Shown piece after piece: positions 9,345-18,082 of a DNA stretch of 64,000 bases. Numbering within the stretch: position 1 is the stretch's first letter; each line of letters begins with the position of its first letter. Source of the DNA: Comamonas testosteroni ATCC 11996 (GTDB lineage Bacteria > Pseudomonadota > Gammaproteobacteria > Burkholderiales > Burkholderiaceae_C); assembly GCF_000241525.1 (NCBI RefSeq), contig NZ_AHIL01000029.1, positions 186,001 through 250,000 on the forward strand. The letters run 5' to 3'. A model generated the notes under the pieces. The model was not told the DNA's origin. It searched no databases and saw nothing but the letters and a program-made list of their open reading frames with translations. The position numbers were made by a program, and so were the translations under genes.

Positions 9345-10601
9345 TCAGGCCATGAGCTCGGCAAATGGGATAAAGCGCACGCTGTCTCCCATGGCAATCG
9401 TGGTGCCGGCAGGGTTGTCCACCACGCCGTCGCCCCAGGCCGTGGAAGTCAGCACGCCCGAGCTCTGGTTTCTGAACAGCTCCAGCCCACCGCTTTCGTT
9501 GTAGCGCACCCGCAGAAACTCTCTGCGCTTGTCGCCCTTTGGCCAGACGAAATCGGCGCGCGCCTCTATGGCTCGCGGCAGCACATGCTGCACGCCCTGC
9601 AGACGCAACAGGAACGGGCGCACCAGCACCTGGAAGGTGACAAAGCTCGAGACCGGGTTGCCCGGCAGGCCGATGAAGTGCGCAAAGCCCGTGCCGGACT
9701 CGCGATTGACGCGGCCATAGGCAAAAGGCTTGCCGGGCTTGATGTTGATCTGCCAAAGATCCAGCTGTCCCAGCTCCTGCACCGCGGGCTTGATATGGTC
9801 TTCCTCACCCACGGAGACGCCGCCGCTGGTGACGATCACGTCGTGGTCCATGGCGGCATCGGCGAGTGCGGCAATCGTGGCCTCGCGGTCGTCGGGAACA
9901 ATGCCCAGATCCGTCACCTCGCAGCCCATGCGCAACAGCAATGCACGCAGGAAGAAGCGGTTGCTGTTGTAGATGCTGCCCGCTGGCATGTCCTGCGGAG
10001 CCACCGTGCCGGGCATGACCAGTTCATCGCCGGTGGAAAACAAGGCCACTCGCGGCTTGCGTGCCACCTGCAGGCGGGCAAAGCCCATGCTGGCAGCCAA
10101 ACCAAGGTGGGCTGGCGTGAGGCGGGTGCCGGCCTCGATCACGGTCGCTCCCTGCGTGATGTCCTCGCCCGCGCGGCGAATCCACTGACCGCCCCGTGGC
10201 TCGACCTTGATGCGCACACGGCCGTCCTCGAGCAATTCGCAGTCCTCCTGCATGACGACGGCATCGGCCCCGGCCGGCACGGGCGCACCCGTGAAGATGC
10301 GGGCGACGGAGCCTGCAGCCAGGGCCTCAGGTGAGGTGCCGGCGGGAATGCGCTGCGACACCGGCAGCACCGCCGTGCCGCCCACGCATTCGGCGGCGCG
10401 CACTGCATAGCCGTCCATGGCCGAGTTGTCCTGAGGCGGCACCTGCAGCGGCGAGACGGCGGCCTGCAGCAGCACGCGGCCATCGGCATCGAAGGTATCC
10501 ACCAGCTGTGCGCCGGCCTGGTGCCGGGCATGGGCCAGCAGCTCCTGCAGGGCCTCGTCCAGAGGCTTGAGCGGCTTGCGGGGCGTCTGTGGTGCTTGCA
10601 T
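9345..10601 (-). CDS. moeA: Molybdopterin molybdenumtransferase MoeA
   Basis: A 418-residue enzyme that inserts molybdate into adenylylated molybdopterin. Signatures are QDNSAMDGYAVR, RIFTGAPVPAGADAVVMQED, the substrate loop VALFSTGDELV, IVTSGGVSVGEEDHI and FIGLPGNPVSSFVTF. ATG 10601 follows AAGGA 11 bases upstream. It lies 14 bases after mobB and overlaps the optional moaD start, so the three genes are one transcription unit. Confidence 0.97.
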   Translation of the reverse strand: MQAPQTPRKPLKPLDEALQELLAHARHQAGAQLVDTFDADGRVLLQAAVSPLQVPPQDNSAMDGYAVRAAECVGGTAVLPVSQRIPAGTSPEALAAGSVARIFTGAPVPAGADAVVMQEDCELLEDGRVRIKVEPRGGQWIRRAGEDITQGATVIEAGTRLTPAHLGLAASMGFARLQVARKPRVALFSTGDELVMPGTVAPQDMPAGSIYNSNRFFLRALLLRMGCEVTDLGIVPDDREATIAALADAAMDHDVIVTSGGVSVGEEDHIKPAVQELGQLDLWQINIKPGKPFAYGRVNRESGTGFAHFIGLPGNPVSSFVTFQVLVRPFLLRLQGVQHVLPRAIEARADFVWPKGDKRREFLRVRYNESGGLELFRNQSSGVLTSTAWGDGVVDNPAGTTIAMGDSVRFIPFAELMA

Positions 10602-10615
10602 TGCTGTGTCTTTCC

Positions 10616-11158
10616 TTAGTTCTTGTATTGCAGAGAATCCGAATGCGCCAGCAGCCATTGCAGCACAAGCTGGGGCTGGTTCAGATCCAGTACAGGCTGG
10701 ACAGGCGCTTGCGGCAGGTCATGGGCAGCGTCGGTGGCCACGGCCAGCACCCGGGAGTCCTGGGCAAACAGCGGCTCCAGGCTCTTGCCCTTGTCCAGCC
10801 TGTCCTGCTGCCGCCGCCAGACCTCGATCTTGGGCAGCTCGCCATGCTTGAAGCCTTCAACCAGCACCCAGTCCACGCTGGGGTCCAGTTGCGCCAGCAT
10901 GTCGTGCACGCTGGGCTGCGCAGGCTGCTCGTATTCGCGCATCAACGCCATGCGCCTGTCGGACGCGAGCAGCACCTCGTAGGCACCGGCCTTGCGGTGG
11001 CGCCAGCTGTCCTTGCCTTCGCGATCCACATCAAAGTCATGATGGGCATGCTTGATGACCGAGACCCGCAGCCCGCGCTGCTTCATCAGCATCACCAGCG
11101 CCTCGACCAGGGCGGTCTTGCCCGCGCCCGAATATCCGGCAAAGCCTATGACCTTCAT
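10616..11158 (-). CDS. mobB: Molybdopterin-guanine dinucleotide biosynthesis adaptor MobB
   Basis: A 180-residue GTP-binding protein with P-loop GYSGAGKT near residue 8 and the family stretch VSVIKHAHHDFDVDREGKDS. VDWVLVEGFKHGELPKIEV is the usual MobB tail of the core. It assists conversion of molybdenum cofactor to the dinucleotide form. First gene of mobB-moeA-moaD. Confidence 0.95.
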   Translation of the reverse strand: MKVIGFAGYSGAGKTALVEALVMLMKQRGLRVSVIKHAHHDFDVDREGKDSWRHRKAGAYEVLLASDRRMALMREYEQPAQPSVHDMLAQLDPSVDWVLVEGFKHGELPKIEVWRRQQDRLDKGKSLEPLFAQDSRVLAVATDAAHDLPQAPVQPVLDLNQPQLVLQWLLAHSDSLQYKN

Positions 11159-11170
11159 CTTGATTTCAAT

Positions 11171-11215
11171 ATGTTTTTGATAGCTACCAACGCTCTATGG
11201 AAAAGCTCAAAGTAC
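11171..11215. repeat. Degenerate copy of dispersed repeat family 1
   Basis: The core tttttgatagctaccaacgct resembles the left half of the fuller copies at 20452 and 46869. It lies between mobB and the thrC terminator. Confidence 0.4.
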
Positions 11216-11230
11216 CAATTTTATCCAAAG

Positions 11231-11266
11231 AAAAAAAGCACCTGTCGCCAAGCCACAGGTGCTTTT
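11231..11266 (-). terminator. thrC terminator
   Basis: Stem agcacctgt / acaggtgct extended by A/T pairs, with seven A at 11231-11237 giving a T-run on the minus strand, 20 bases after the thrC stop. Confidence 0.85.
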
Positions 11267-11287
11267 CAAGCTTAACGCCGCAGGACT

Positions 11288-12712
11288 TTATCTGCAGTTT
11301 GCGGCGATAAAGGCCTTGACCTTGTCCACGTCGGAGGGCATGACGACCACGCGCTTGGGCAGGTCTTCGATGCCGTTGAACTTGGCGGGACGGTCGGGCT
11401 GGCGGCCCAGCGCTTCTTCGATCGTCGCGGCAAACTTGATGGGCAGAGCGGTTTCCAGCACCAGCATGGGCTCGGCACCCAGATGCTCGCGCGCCACCTT
11501 CACGCCGTCGGCGGTATGGGTGTCGATCATCTGGTCAAAGCGCTCGAAGGTGTCCTTGATGGTGGCCAGACGGTCGGCGTGCGTGCTCTTGCCGCTCACA
11601 AAACCGTACTTGCCGGCCGCATCCTCGAAGGCGGGATCTGTGCTCAGATCGAACTTGCCCGCCTTGGCCACGCCTTCAGCGAACAGTTGCCTGGTGCGCA
11701 CGCCGTCGCGGCCCACCAGATCGAACACAAAGCGCTCGAAATTGCTGGCCTTGGAGATGTCCATCGAGGGGCTCGAGGTCTCGTAGGTATTGGCCGAGCC
11801 ACGCACCTGGTAGACGCCGGTGCGGAAGAACTCGTCGAGCACATCGTTTTCGTTGGTGGCTACCACCAGCTTGGCAATGGGCAGACCCATCTGGCGCGCC
11901 ACATGGCCTGCGCAGATATTGCCGAAGTTGCCGGAAGGCACGGTGAAGCTCACCTTCTGGTCATTGGAGCGGGTGGCCTGCAGATAGCCGGCGAAGTAGT
12001 AGACCACCTGGGCCAGCAGACGTGCCCAGTTGATGGAGTTGACCGTGCCGATCTTGTACCGGGCCTTGAAGGTGTGGTCGTTGGAGACGGCCTTGACGAT
12101 GTCCTGGCAGTCGTCGAACACGCCTTCGATGGCGATGTTGTGGATGTTCTCGTCCTGCAGGCTGAACATCTGCGCCTGCTGGAAGGGGCTCATGCGGCCG
12201 TGGGGGCTGGTCATGAAGACGCGCACGCCCTTTTTGCCGCGCATGGCGTATTCGGCCGCGCTGCCGGTGTCCCCGCTGGTGGCACCCAGGATATTCAGTT
12301 CCTCGTTGCGGCGGGCCAGTTCGTACTCGAACAGATTGCCCAGCAGCTGCATGGCCATGTCCTTAAAGGCCAGCGTGGGGCCGTTGGACAGGGCTTCGAT
12401 GTGCAGCACGCCGTCGAGCTGACGCACGGGCACGATGGCGTCGCTGCCAAAGACTTCCCTGGTATAGGTCTTGGCACACAGGGCGCGCAGATCCTCGGCC
12501 GGAATGTCGTCGATATAAAGCGACAGAATCTCGAAGGCCAGGGCCGCATAGCCCTTGTTGGCCAGCGTCTCGCGCAGCTGGCTCAGCTTGGCATCGTCAA
12601 TCTGGGGATACTCGACGGGCAGGTACAGGCCGCCATCGGGGGCCAGGCCTTCGAGCAAAATGTCGCAAAAACGCTTGCGGTCAGCATGGCCGCGGGTGGA
12701 CAGATACAGCAT
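11288..12712 (-). CDS. thrC: Threonine synthase
   Basis: A 474-residue pyridoxal-phosphate enzyme that turns O-phosphohomoserine into threonine. The long-form signature is visible: MLYLSTRGHADRKRFCDILL, the cofactor lysine in TLAFKDMAMQLLGN, GATSGDTGSAAEYAMRG, and FTVPSGNFGNICAG. It lies downstream of hom and the secreted protein at 12869, all on the minus strand, completing the path from homoserine to threonine. Confidence 0.97.
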   Translation of the reverse strand: MLYLSTRGHADRKRFCDILLEGLAPDGGLYLPVEYPQIDDAKLSQLRETLANKGYAALAFEILSLYIDDIPAEDLRALCAKTYTREVFGSDAIVPVRQLDGVLHIEALSNGPTLAFKDMAMQLLGNLFEYELARRNEELNILGATSGDTGSAAEYAMRGKKGVRVFMTSPHGRMSPFQQAQMFSLQDENIHNIAIEGVFDDCQDIVKAVSNDHTFKARYKIGTVNSINWARLLAQVVYYFAGYLQATRSNDQKVSFTVPSGNFGNICAGHVARQMGLPIAKLVVATNENDVLDEFFRTGVYQVRGSANTYETSSPSMDISKASNFERFVFDLVGRDGVRTRQLFAEGVAKAGKFDLSTDPAFEDAAGKYGFVSGKSTHADRLATIKDTFERFDQMIDTHTADGVKVAREHLGAEPMLVLETALPIKFAATIEEALGRQPDRPAKFNGIEDLPKRVVVMPSDVDKVKAFIAANCR

Positions 12713-12868
12713 CTCAAACTCGCCAAAAACTAAAATTCGGAACGGACAGCCAAACGGACAGAAGTCATGCCGCCAAGCCGACCATTATCGGTCAGCAAGC
12801 CCGATCTGACTGCGCGCGAATGCAGAGACCGGCCAACGCCATTGCCTCATATCGCGCTGAACGGGGAC

Positions 12869-14146
12869 TCAGGGCTGCAAATAGCGCTGCGCCCCCGGCT
12901 TGATATAGGGCTTGAGCTCCTTGAACGGGACACTGACGCCACTGCCCAGGCACACTCCCATGGCGTGACCTATGCCTGAGATCACAAAACTCATCTTGTC
13001 GGGCTTATCGAACATCAGCGCCATGTACTGAGGCAGCAGCTCGGTGCACTCCTTGTCATCCTCGGAATGCCGGTCCACTGCCTTGCTCAGAAAACGCGAC
13101 AGCCGATCACCATACTCCAGCTTGTACTCGCCATATTTCACGTCCTTGAGCAGGCGGGTGAAGTCCATATAGCCGCCCCGCAGCAAATCCAGCACAAAAG
13201 GGTCGTAGTGATTGTTGGGGTGCGCGCCGCCGCAACCGGTTGAGCCGGACTCCACCACACTCATCAAGGCGCTTGAGAGGTAGGTCACCTTGATCGACTC
13301 GTTATTGAAGTCCCCCAGTGAGCCTGCCGCCGGGCCGGCGTTCTGGTAGATCGAGCCCACACAGGCCAGCGCCTCCAGACTCATGCCCCAGTGGCGCTGC
13401 TCCAGAACGGTATTGGTCTGCGCCAGAATTTTGCTATCCGGGTGACGCGTGAGGCGCGGATACCAGAACTGGGTACGCGCATCGCGCACCGGCCTCCAGG
13501 CCAGAGTGGGGCTGACCACCACTTCCTTGCCCTGCTCCAGCTTTTGCTCGGCCACTTTCAGATAGTCGTAGGGCGTGGCCTGTGCCGAGATGGCAACGCC
13601 CGATGCAATACCGCTGCCCGCACCTTGCACAATCGCCAACGTCACGGCCTCCACACCGAATGGCGCTATCTTTTCAGGGTCGTACTGCGCAATATGGGTA
13701 AGGGCTAGCGGCAGTTTTTTGCCATGAATATCATCCACCCACTCACCCGCCAAAGCACTGCCTTGCTGGCGCAGATGCCAAACGATGCGGCGCTGTTGGG
13801 AGTCGGTCAACACAGGAGGCTCGCCACCGCTTTCACGCGCCCAGTCGTTATTCAAAGGACGCGCCTCAGACAGCGCATTCAGCGCGCCCCGGAGTGGAAT
13901 ATCCACTCCATGGCGCAGATAGAAATAGCGCCCCTGGCGTTCGCCATCCTCACCCGGCTTGCCCAGCTCCATCACCACCGCCGAGCCGCCCAGCGTGCCA
14001 CGATAGACATCGACGGGCGCCGCTTGCGCACCCGCTGCCACTAAAAACAAAAAGGCTGGCGCCATAGGGCGCCAGCCTTTGAAGGAGTTTGCAATACCGA
14101 CACCGCACTGAACAGGGAATAAACCGGTTTGAGTGCGACGGTACAT
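12869..14146 (-). CDS. Secreted protein of unknown function inside the hom-thrC block
   Basis: A 425-residue protein. ATG 14146 has an AAGGA ribosome site seven bases upstream that overlaps the hom stop region. A hydrophobic signal segment (PAFLFLVAAGAQA, cleavage after AQA) follows a long N-region. The C-terminal half has a YLSSALMSVVESGSTGC stretch and GGAHPNNHYDPFVLDLLRGG, which recalls RsiV-like DUF3298 domains; this likeness is weak. An alternative start at 14065 would begin inside the loop of a terminator-like hairpin (14051-14080). Role unknown; the location between hom and thrC is probably co-transcription rather than shared function. Confidence 0.75.
   Translation of the reverse strand: MYRRTQTGLFPVQCGVGIANSFKGWRPMAPAFLFLVAAGAQAAPVDVYRGTLGGSAVVMELGKPGEDGERQGRYFYLRHGVDIPLRGALNALSEARPLNNDWARESGGEPPVLTDSQQRRIVWHLRQQGSALAGEWVDDIHGKKLPLALTHIAQYDPEKIAPFGVEAVTLAIVQGAGSGIASGVAISAQATPYDYLKVAEQKLEQGKEVVVSPTLAWRPVRDARTQFWYPRLTRHPDSKILAQTNTVLEQRHWGMSLEALACVGSIYQNAGPAAGSLGDFNNESIKVTYLSSALMSVVESGSTGCGGAHPNNHYDPFVLDLLRGGYMDFTRLLKDVKYGEYKLEYGDRLSRFLSKAVDRHSEDDKECTELLPQYMALMFDKPDKMSFVISGIGHAMGVCLGSGVSVPFKELKPYIKPGAQRYLQP
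14042..14080 (-). terminator. Terminator-like hairpin inside the 5' part of the secreted-protein gene
   Basis: A perfect 13-base-pair stem (aaaggctggcgcc / ggcgccagccttt) with loop of four, followed on the minus strand by a T-rich run. It lies about 80 bases after the hom stop and within the signal-peptide codons of the gene at 12869-14146. It could end hom transcription or attenuate the downstream genes. Confidence 0.6.
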
Positions 14147-14156
14147 GCTCAAGTCC

Positions 14157-15491
14157 TTAGTTCAGCTCTTCCTTGCGGATGCGGGTGATGGGAGCCAGCA
14201 CCGTGGGCAGGCCCTGGATTTCCGCCAGGGCCTTGTCCATATCCCCTTCGCGCGTGTCGTGCGTGAGGATGATCAGGTCGGTCTGGGTCGAGCCTTCACC
14301 ACCCACTTCATCAGCCTCGCGCTGCAGCACAGCATCGATGCTGATGCCGGCACCGGCCAGCAGGCCGGTGATCTTGGCCAGCACTCCGGCTTCGTCAGCC
14401 ACGCGGATGCGCAGGTAGTAGCTGGTCACGACCTCGGCCATGGGCAGCACGGGCAGCTCGCTGCCGGCGGCAGCCAGGCTGCTGCTCTGGAAGGCCAGGG
14501 CAGGCACGCGGTGGGCAGGATCAGAGCCGTCCATGCGGGCGATATCCACCAGGTCGGCCACCACGGCGGAAGCGGTGGGCTCGGACCCGGCGCCCTTGCC
14601 GTAGTACAGCGTGGTGCCCACGGCATCGCCGTTCACCACCACGGCGTTCATCGCGCCTTCCACATTGGCGATCAGACGCTTGGAAGGCACCAGCGAGGGG
14701 TGCACGCGCAGCTCGATGCCCTTGTCCGTGCGCTTGGTGATGCCCAGCAGCTTGATGCGGTAGCCCAGTTGCTCGGCGTAACGGATATCGGCACCGGCCA
14801 GCTTGGTGATGCCTTCTACATAGGCCTTGTCGAACTGCACGGGAATGCCGAAGGCAATCGCGCTCATCAGCGTAGCCTTGTGGGCCGCATCCACACCCTC
14901 GATGTCGAAGGTGGGGTCGGCTTCGGCATAACCCAGACGCTGCGCTTCCTTGAGCACCACGTCGAAGTCCAGGCCCTTGTCGCGCATTTCGGACAGGATG
15001 AAGTTGGTCGTGCCGTTGATGATGCCGGCCACCCACTGGATGGAGTTGGCAGTCAGGCCTTCGCGCAGTGCCTTGATGATGGGAATGCCACCGGCCACGG
15101 CAGCTTCATAGGCCACCATCACGCCCTTCTCGGCTGCGGCCTTGAAGATTTCCGTACCGTGCACGGCCAGCAGGGCCTTGTTGGCGGTCACGACATGCTT
15201 GCCGGCCGCGATGGCTTCCAGCACCAGGGCCTTGGCAATGCCGTAGCCGCCGATCAGCTCGACCACCACATCGATATCGGGGTTGGCGATGACTTCACGT
15301 GCGTCGCCGACCACCTTGACCTTGTCACCCACCACGCTCTTGGCGCGTTCGGTATCCAAGTCGGCGACCATGGTAATTTCAATGCCACGACCCGCACGAC
15401 GGCGAATCTCGTCTTGGTTGCGTTCCAGCACATTGAAAGTACCGCTGCCTACGGTGCCAATGCCCAACAGGCCTACTTGGATGGGTTTCAT
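14157..15491 (-). CDS. hom: Homoserine dehydrogenase
   Basis: A 444-residue NAD(P)-dependent enzyme reducing aspartate semialdehyde to homoserine. The Rossmann start is MKPIQVGLLGIGTVGSG, the catalytic domain has GIINGTTNFIL and GYAEADPTFDIEGVDAAHK, and the C-terminus is an ACT domain (YYLRIRVADEAGVLAKITG), which in this family gives threonine feedback control. It lies after the alanine aminotransferase gene and upstream of thrC. Start ATG 15491 is preceded by TAGAAC-type purine-poor sequence, so the start rests on family length. Confidence 0.97.
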   Translation of the reverse strand: MKPIQVGLLGIGTVGSGTFNVLERNQDEIRRRAGRGIEITMVADLDTERAKSVVGDKVKVVGDAREVIANPDIDVVVELIGGYGIAKALVLEAIAAGKHVVTANKALLAVHGTEIFKAAAEKGVMVAYEAAVAGGIPIIKALREGLTANSIQWVAGIINGTTNFILSEMRDKGLDFDVVLKEAQRLGYAEADPTFDIEGVDAAHKATLMSAIAFGIPVQFDKAYVEGITKLAGADIRYAEQLGYRIKLLGITKRTDKGIELRVHPSLVPSKRLIANVEGAMNAVVVNGDAVGTTLYYGKGAGSEPTASAVVADLVDIARMDGSDPAHRVPALAFQSSSLAAAGSELPVLPMAEVVTSYYLRIRVADEAGVLAKITGLLAGAGISIDAVLQREADEVGGEGSTQTDLIILTHDTREGDMDKALAEIQGLPTVLAPITRIRKEELN

Positions 15492-15511
15492 AAGTTCTAA
15501 GGTCAAAAAAG

Positions 15512-15556
15512 CGCTGAAGCGCTTGAAAATCAAGCGCCACCAGCTATCAAAAAGAT
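15512..15556. repeat. Copy of dispersed repeat family 1
   Basis: Palindromic cluster with gcgctgaagcgcttg and then caagcgccaccagctatcaa, between hom and the aminotransferase gene. It matches the gcgctt and agctatcaa blocks of the other copies. Confidence 0.55.
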
Positions 15557-15559
15557 GAG

Positions 15560-16849
15560 TTACGCGGCTTTCTCAGCCTTGGCAGGCTTGAGTGCCTTTT
15601 CTGCTGGCACTGCCTTGGGCTTGTCCGTGCCATGGCGCTTGCGGTACTTCTCGAGGAAGGCTGCCAGCCGGTTGATGGCCTCGCGCAGATCTGCCTCATG
15701 CGGCAGGAACACGATGCGGAAGTGATCAGGCTCGGGCCAGTTGAAGCCGGTGCCCTGCACCAGCATGACCTTGGTTTCCTGCAGCACTTCGAGGAAGAAT
15801 TCCTGGTCGTCCTGGATGGGGTAGACGGCGGGATCAAGGCGCGGGAACATGTACAGCGCGCCCTGGGGCTTGACGCAGCTCACGCCGGGAATGGCGTTGA
15901 TCAGCTCCCAGGCGAGATCGCGCTGCACGCGCAGGCGACCGCCCTCCTGCACCAAAGCATCGATGCTCTGGTGACCGCCCAGCGCCGTCTGCACCGCCCA
16001 TTGGCCGGGCACATTGGCGCACAAGCGCATATTGGAGAGCATGTTCAGGCCCTCAATGTAATCCTTGGCGGGCTTTTTGTCGCCCGAAATCACCATCCAG
16101 CCAGCACGGTAGCCGCAGGAGCGGTAGGCCTTGGAGAGGGAATTGAAGGTAATGGTCAGCACATCGATGGACAGGCTGCCCAGCGGCGTGTGCTTGGCAT
16201 CCTCGTACAGCACCTTGTCGTAGACCTCGTCAGCGAAGATGACCAGGCCATGCTCGCGCGCCAGCTCCACGATCTGCAGCAGCAGCTCCCTCGAGTACAG
16301 GGCACCCGTGGGGTTGTTGGGGTTGATGACGACGATGCCCTTGGTGCGCGGCGTGATCTTGGCGCGGATGTCGTCCATGTTGGGCATCCAGCCATTGGAC
16401 TCGTCGCACATGTAATGCACGGGCGTGCCGCCGGACAGGCTGGTGGCAGCCGTCCACAGCGGATAGTCGGGCGCAGGCAGCAGCATCTCGTCGCCGTTGT
16501 CCAGCAGCGCGTTGGTGGCCAGGCTGATCAGCTCCGAAGCACCGTTGCCCAGATAGATATCGTCCAGTGTCACGCCCTTGATGCCCTGGCGCTGGGTTTC
16601 ATGCATCACGGCCTTGCGCGCCGCGAAGATGCCCTTGCTGTCGGAGTAGCCTGCCGAGTTGGGCAGGTTGCGGATCATGTCCTGCTGCACTTCCTCCGGA
16701 GCATCGAAGCCGAACACGGCCAGATTGCCGATATTGAGCTTGATGATCTTCTGGCCGTCGTCCTCCATCTTCTTCGCCGCGTCCATGATCGGCCCGCGGA
16801 TGTCGTAACAGACGTTTGCTAATTTGGCGGATTTTTGAACGGTTTTCAT
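15560..16849 (-). CDS. alaA: Alanine-type pyridoxal-phosphate aminotransferase
   Basis: A 429-residue fold-type I aminotransferase close to AlaA/YfbQ, which makes alanine from pyruvate and glutamate. Seen are KLNIGNLAVFGFDAPEEV, GNGASELISLA, INPNNPTGALYS, FADEVYDKVLYED and the cofactor lysine in SLSKAYRSCGYRAGWM. The C-terminus has a lysine/alanine-rich tail (about 25 residues) not needed by the fold. ATG 16849 is preferred to 16858. The gene precedes hom on the same strand; this pairing is common in related bacteria. The symbol is by similarity. Confidence 0.88.
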   Translation of the reverse strand: MKTVQKSAKLANVCYDIRGPIMDAAKKMEDDGQKIIKLNIGNLAVFGFDAPEEVQQDMIRNLPNSAGYSDSKGIFAARKAVMHETQRQGIKGVTLDDIYLGNGASELISLATNALLDNGDEMLLPAPDYPLWTAATSLSGGTPVHYMCDESNGWMPNMDDIRAKITPRTKGIVVINPNNPTGALYSRELLLQIVELAREHGLVIFADEVYDKVLYEDAKHTPLGSLSIDVLTITFNSLSKAYRSCGYRAGWMVISGDKKPAKDYIEGLNMLSNMRLCANVPGQWAVQTALGGHQSIDALVQEGGRLRVQRDLAWELINAIPGVSCVKPQGALYMFPRLDPAVYPIQDDQEFFLEVLQETKVMLVQGTGFNWPEPDHFRIVFLPHEADLREAINRLAAFLEKYRKRHGTDKPKAVPAEKALKPAKAEKAA

Positions 16850-16889
16850 GCGAATCAATACAAAAGGATTTCAGGCACGCCAGGGCGCA

Positions 16890-16915
16890 TTAAGTGCCAT
16901 GGTGAAACCTATAAT
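16890..16915 (+). promoter_or_regulatory. Possible promoter of the Mth938-like gene
   Basis: A perfect TATAAT lies at 16910-16915, about 100 bases before the start at 17016. The -35 element is weak. Position supports the assignment; strength is uncertain. Confidence 0.4.
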
Positions 16916-17015
16916 TTAAGCACAGTTCCGCGCTGCAGCAATGTCCCCACCCTCTCTGTATGGAGACAGCAGCCATCGCACCCGTCCAGCGCGCCGATTG
17001 CGCACACTCTCCATC

Positions 17016-17384
17016 ATGAAATTTCAGGCAGACAAATCCGATGCGCAAACCATCACCGGCTATGGCCCGGGCTGGATCGCCGTTGACAAGCAAAACCACG
17101 AAACCAGTCTGTTGGTCGGAGCCCGCGGCCTGCTGACCGAGTGGAACTGCACCCGTTTCGAAGACCTGACGGCCGAGCATTTCGAGGAGCTTGCCAAGCT
17201 GGATGCGGAAGTCGTCCTCTTCGGCAGCGGCAGCAAGAACCGCTTTCCGCCTGTGGCCTGGCTCAAACCGCTGATCGCCAAACGCATTGGACTGGAGAGC
17301 ATGGACACCGCATCGGCCTGCCGCACCTATAACGTTCTGGCCAGCGAAGGCCGCAATGTAGTCGCAGCCCTGCTGCTAGCATAG
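17016..17384 (+). CDS. Mth938-like domain protein
   Basis: A 122-residue protein of the Mth938-like/DUF498 fold. Typical stretches are ITGYGPGWIAVD, LLVGARGLLTEW, DAEVVLFGSGSKNRFP and TASACRTYNVLASEGRNVVA, the last being the family hallmark. Members are soluble and small; in mitochondria a relative assists complex I assembly, but the bacterial role is unsettled. ATG 17016 (MKFQADKSD) gives the usual length. Confidence 0.88.
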   Translation: MKFQADKSDAQTITGYGPGWIAVDKQNHETSLLVGARGLLTEWNCTRFEDLTAEHFEELAKLDAEVVLFGSGSKNRFPPVAWLKPLIAKRIGLESMDTASACRTYNVLASEGRNVVAALLLA

Positions 17385-17399
17385 ACTTCTGAGCTTACA

Positions 17400-17429
17400 T
17401 TGAGAGAAATACGTATTTCAGGGTAAAAT
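17400..17429 (+). promoter_or_regulatory. Probable sigma-70-type promoter of bcp
   Basis: TTGAGA at 17400-17405 and TAAAAT at 17424-17429 with an 18-base spacer, about 95 bases before the bcp start. Confidence 0.5.
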
Positions 17430-17523
17430 CGCAGGTTGCGGTTGGGGGCGATCGATTGATAAAAACAAAAATACCACCGACGTCCTCGGCATTTCAACGA
17501 ACACACCCGAGAGATACAAGCGC

Positions 17524-18012
17524 ATGGCGATCGTTGTCAACAAACCACTCCCAGAATTTGAAGCCAACGCCACCGGCGGCGTCAAGGTGTCCAACACCTC
17601 GCACAACGGCCAGATTCTGATCCTGTATTTCTACCCCAAGGACAACACGCCGGGTTGTACCACGGAAGCAATGCAATTCCGCGATAAGTACAAGGATTTC
17701 GTGAAGGCTGGCGCCACCGTGTTCGGCGTGTCGCGCGACAACATGAACTCGCACAACGACTTCAAGGAAAAGCTGGAACTGCCGTTCGAGCTGATTGCCG
17801 ACACCGAAGAGAAGATGTGCCACATGTTTGGCGTGGTCAAGAACAAGATCATGTACGGCAAGAAGGTCAAGGGCATCGAGCGCTCCACCTTCCTGATCGG
17901 CGCTGACGGCATCCTGATGCAGGAATGGCGTGGCCTGAAGGTTCCCGGCCACGTGGACGAAGTACTCAAGGCCGTCAAAAGCCTGAAGACTCAGGACAAG
18001 AAGGTGGCCTGA
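17524..18012 (+). CDS. bcp: Thiol peroxidase of the PrxQ/Bcp type
   Basis: A 162-residue peroxiredoxin that reduces hydrogen and organic peroxides using thioredoxin. The peroxidatic cysteine is in DNTPGCTTEAMQFRD. The usual PrxQ second cysteine five residues later is absent (CTTEA-M), so it looks like a 1-Cys or atypical form; a later cysteine occurs in KMCHMFG. FLIGADGILMQEWR is the conserved C-terminal strand. It stands alone behind its own promoter. Confidence 0.93.
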   Translation: MAIVVNKPLPEFEANATGGVKVSNTSHNGQILILYFYPKDNTPGCTTEAMQFRDKYKDFVKAGATVFGVSRDNMNSHNDFKEKLELPFELIADTEEKMCHMFGVVKNKIMYGKKVKGIERSTFLIGADGILMQEWRGLKVPGHVDEVLKAVKSLKTQDKKVA

Positions 18013-18082
18013 ACCCCGCCCGGGACTGAAAACCTTGCAATTATCTACACGCAAAGTATTTCAAAGTCTTTAAACAAGGCAA

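Noticed and set aside
9079..9756. Long frame that includes moaD but starts within moeA
   Set aside because: The extra N-terminal 141 codons are out-of-frame moeA sequence; moaD starts at 9333 or 9345.
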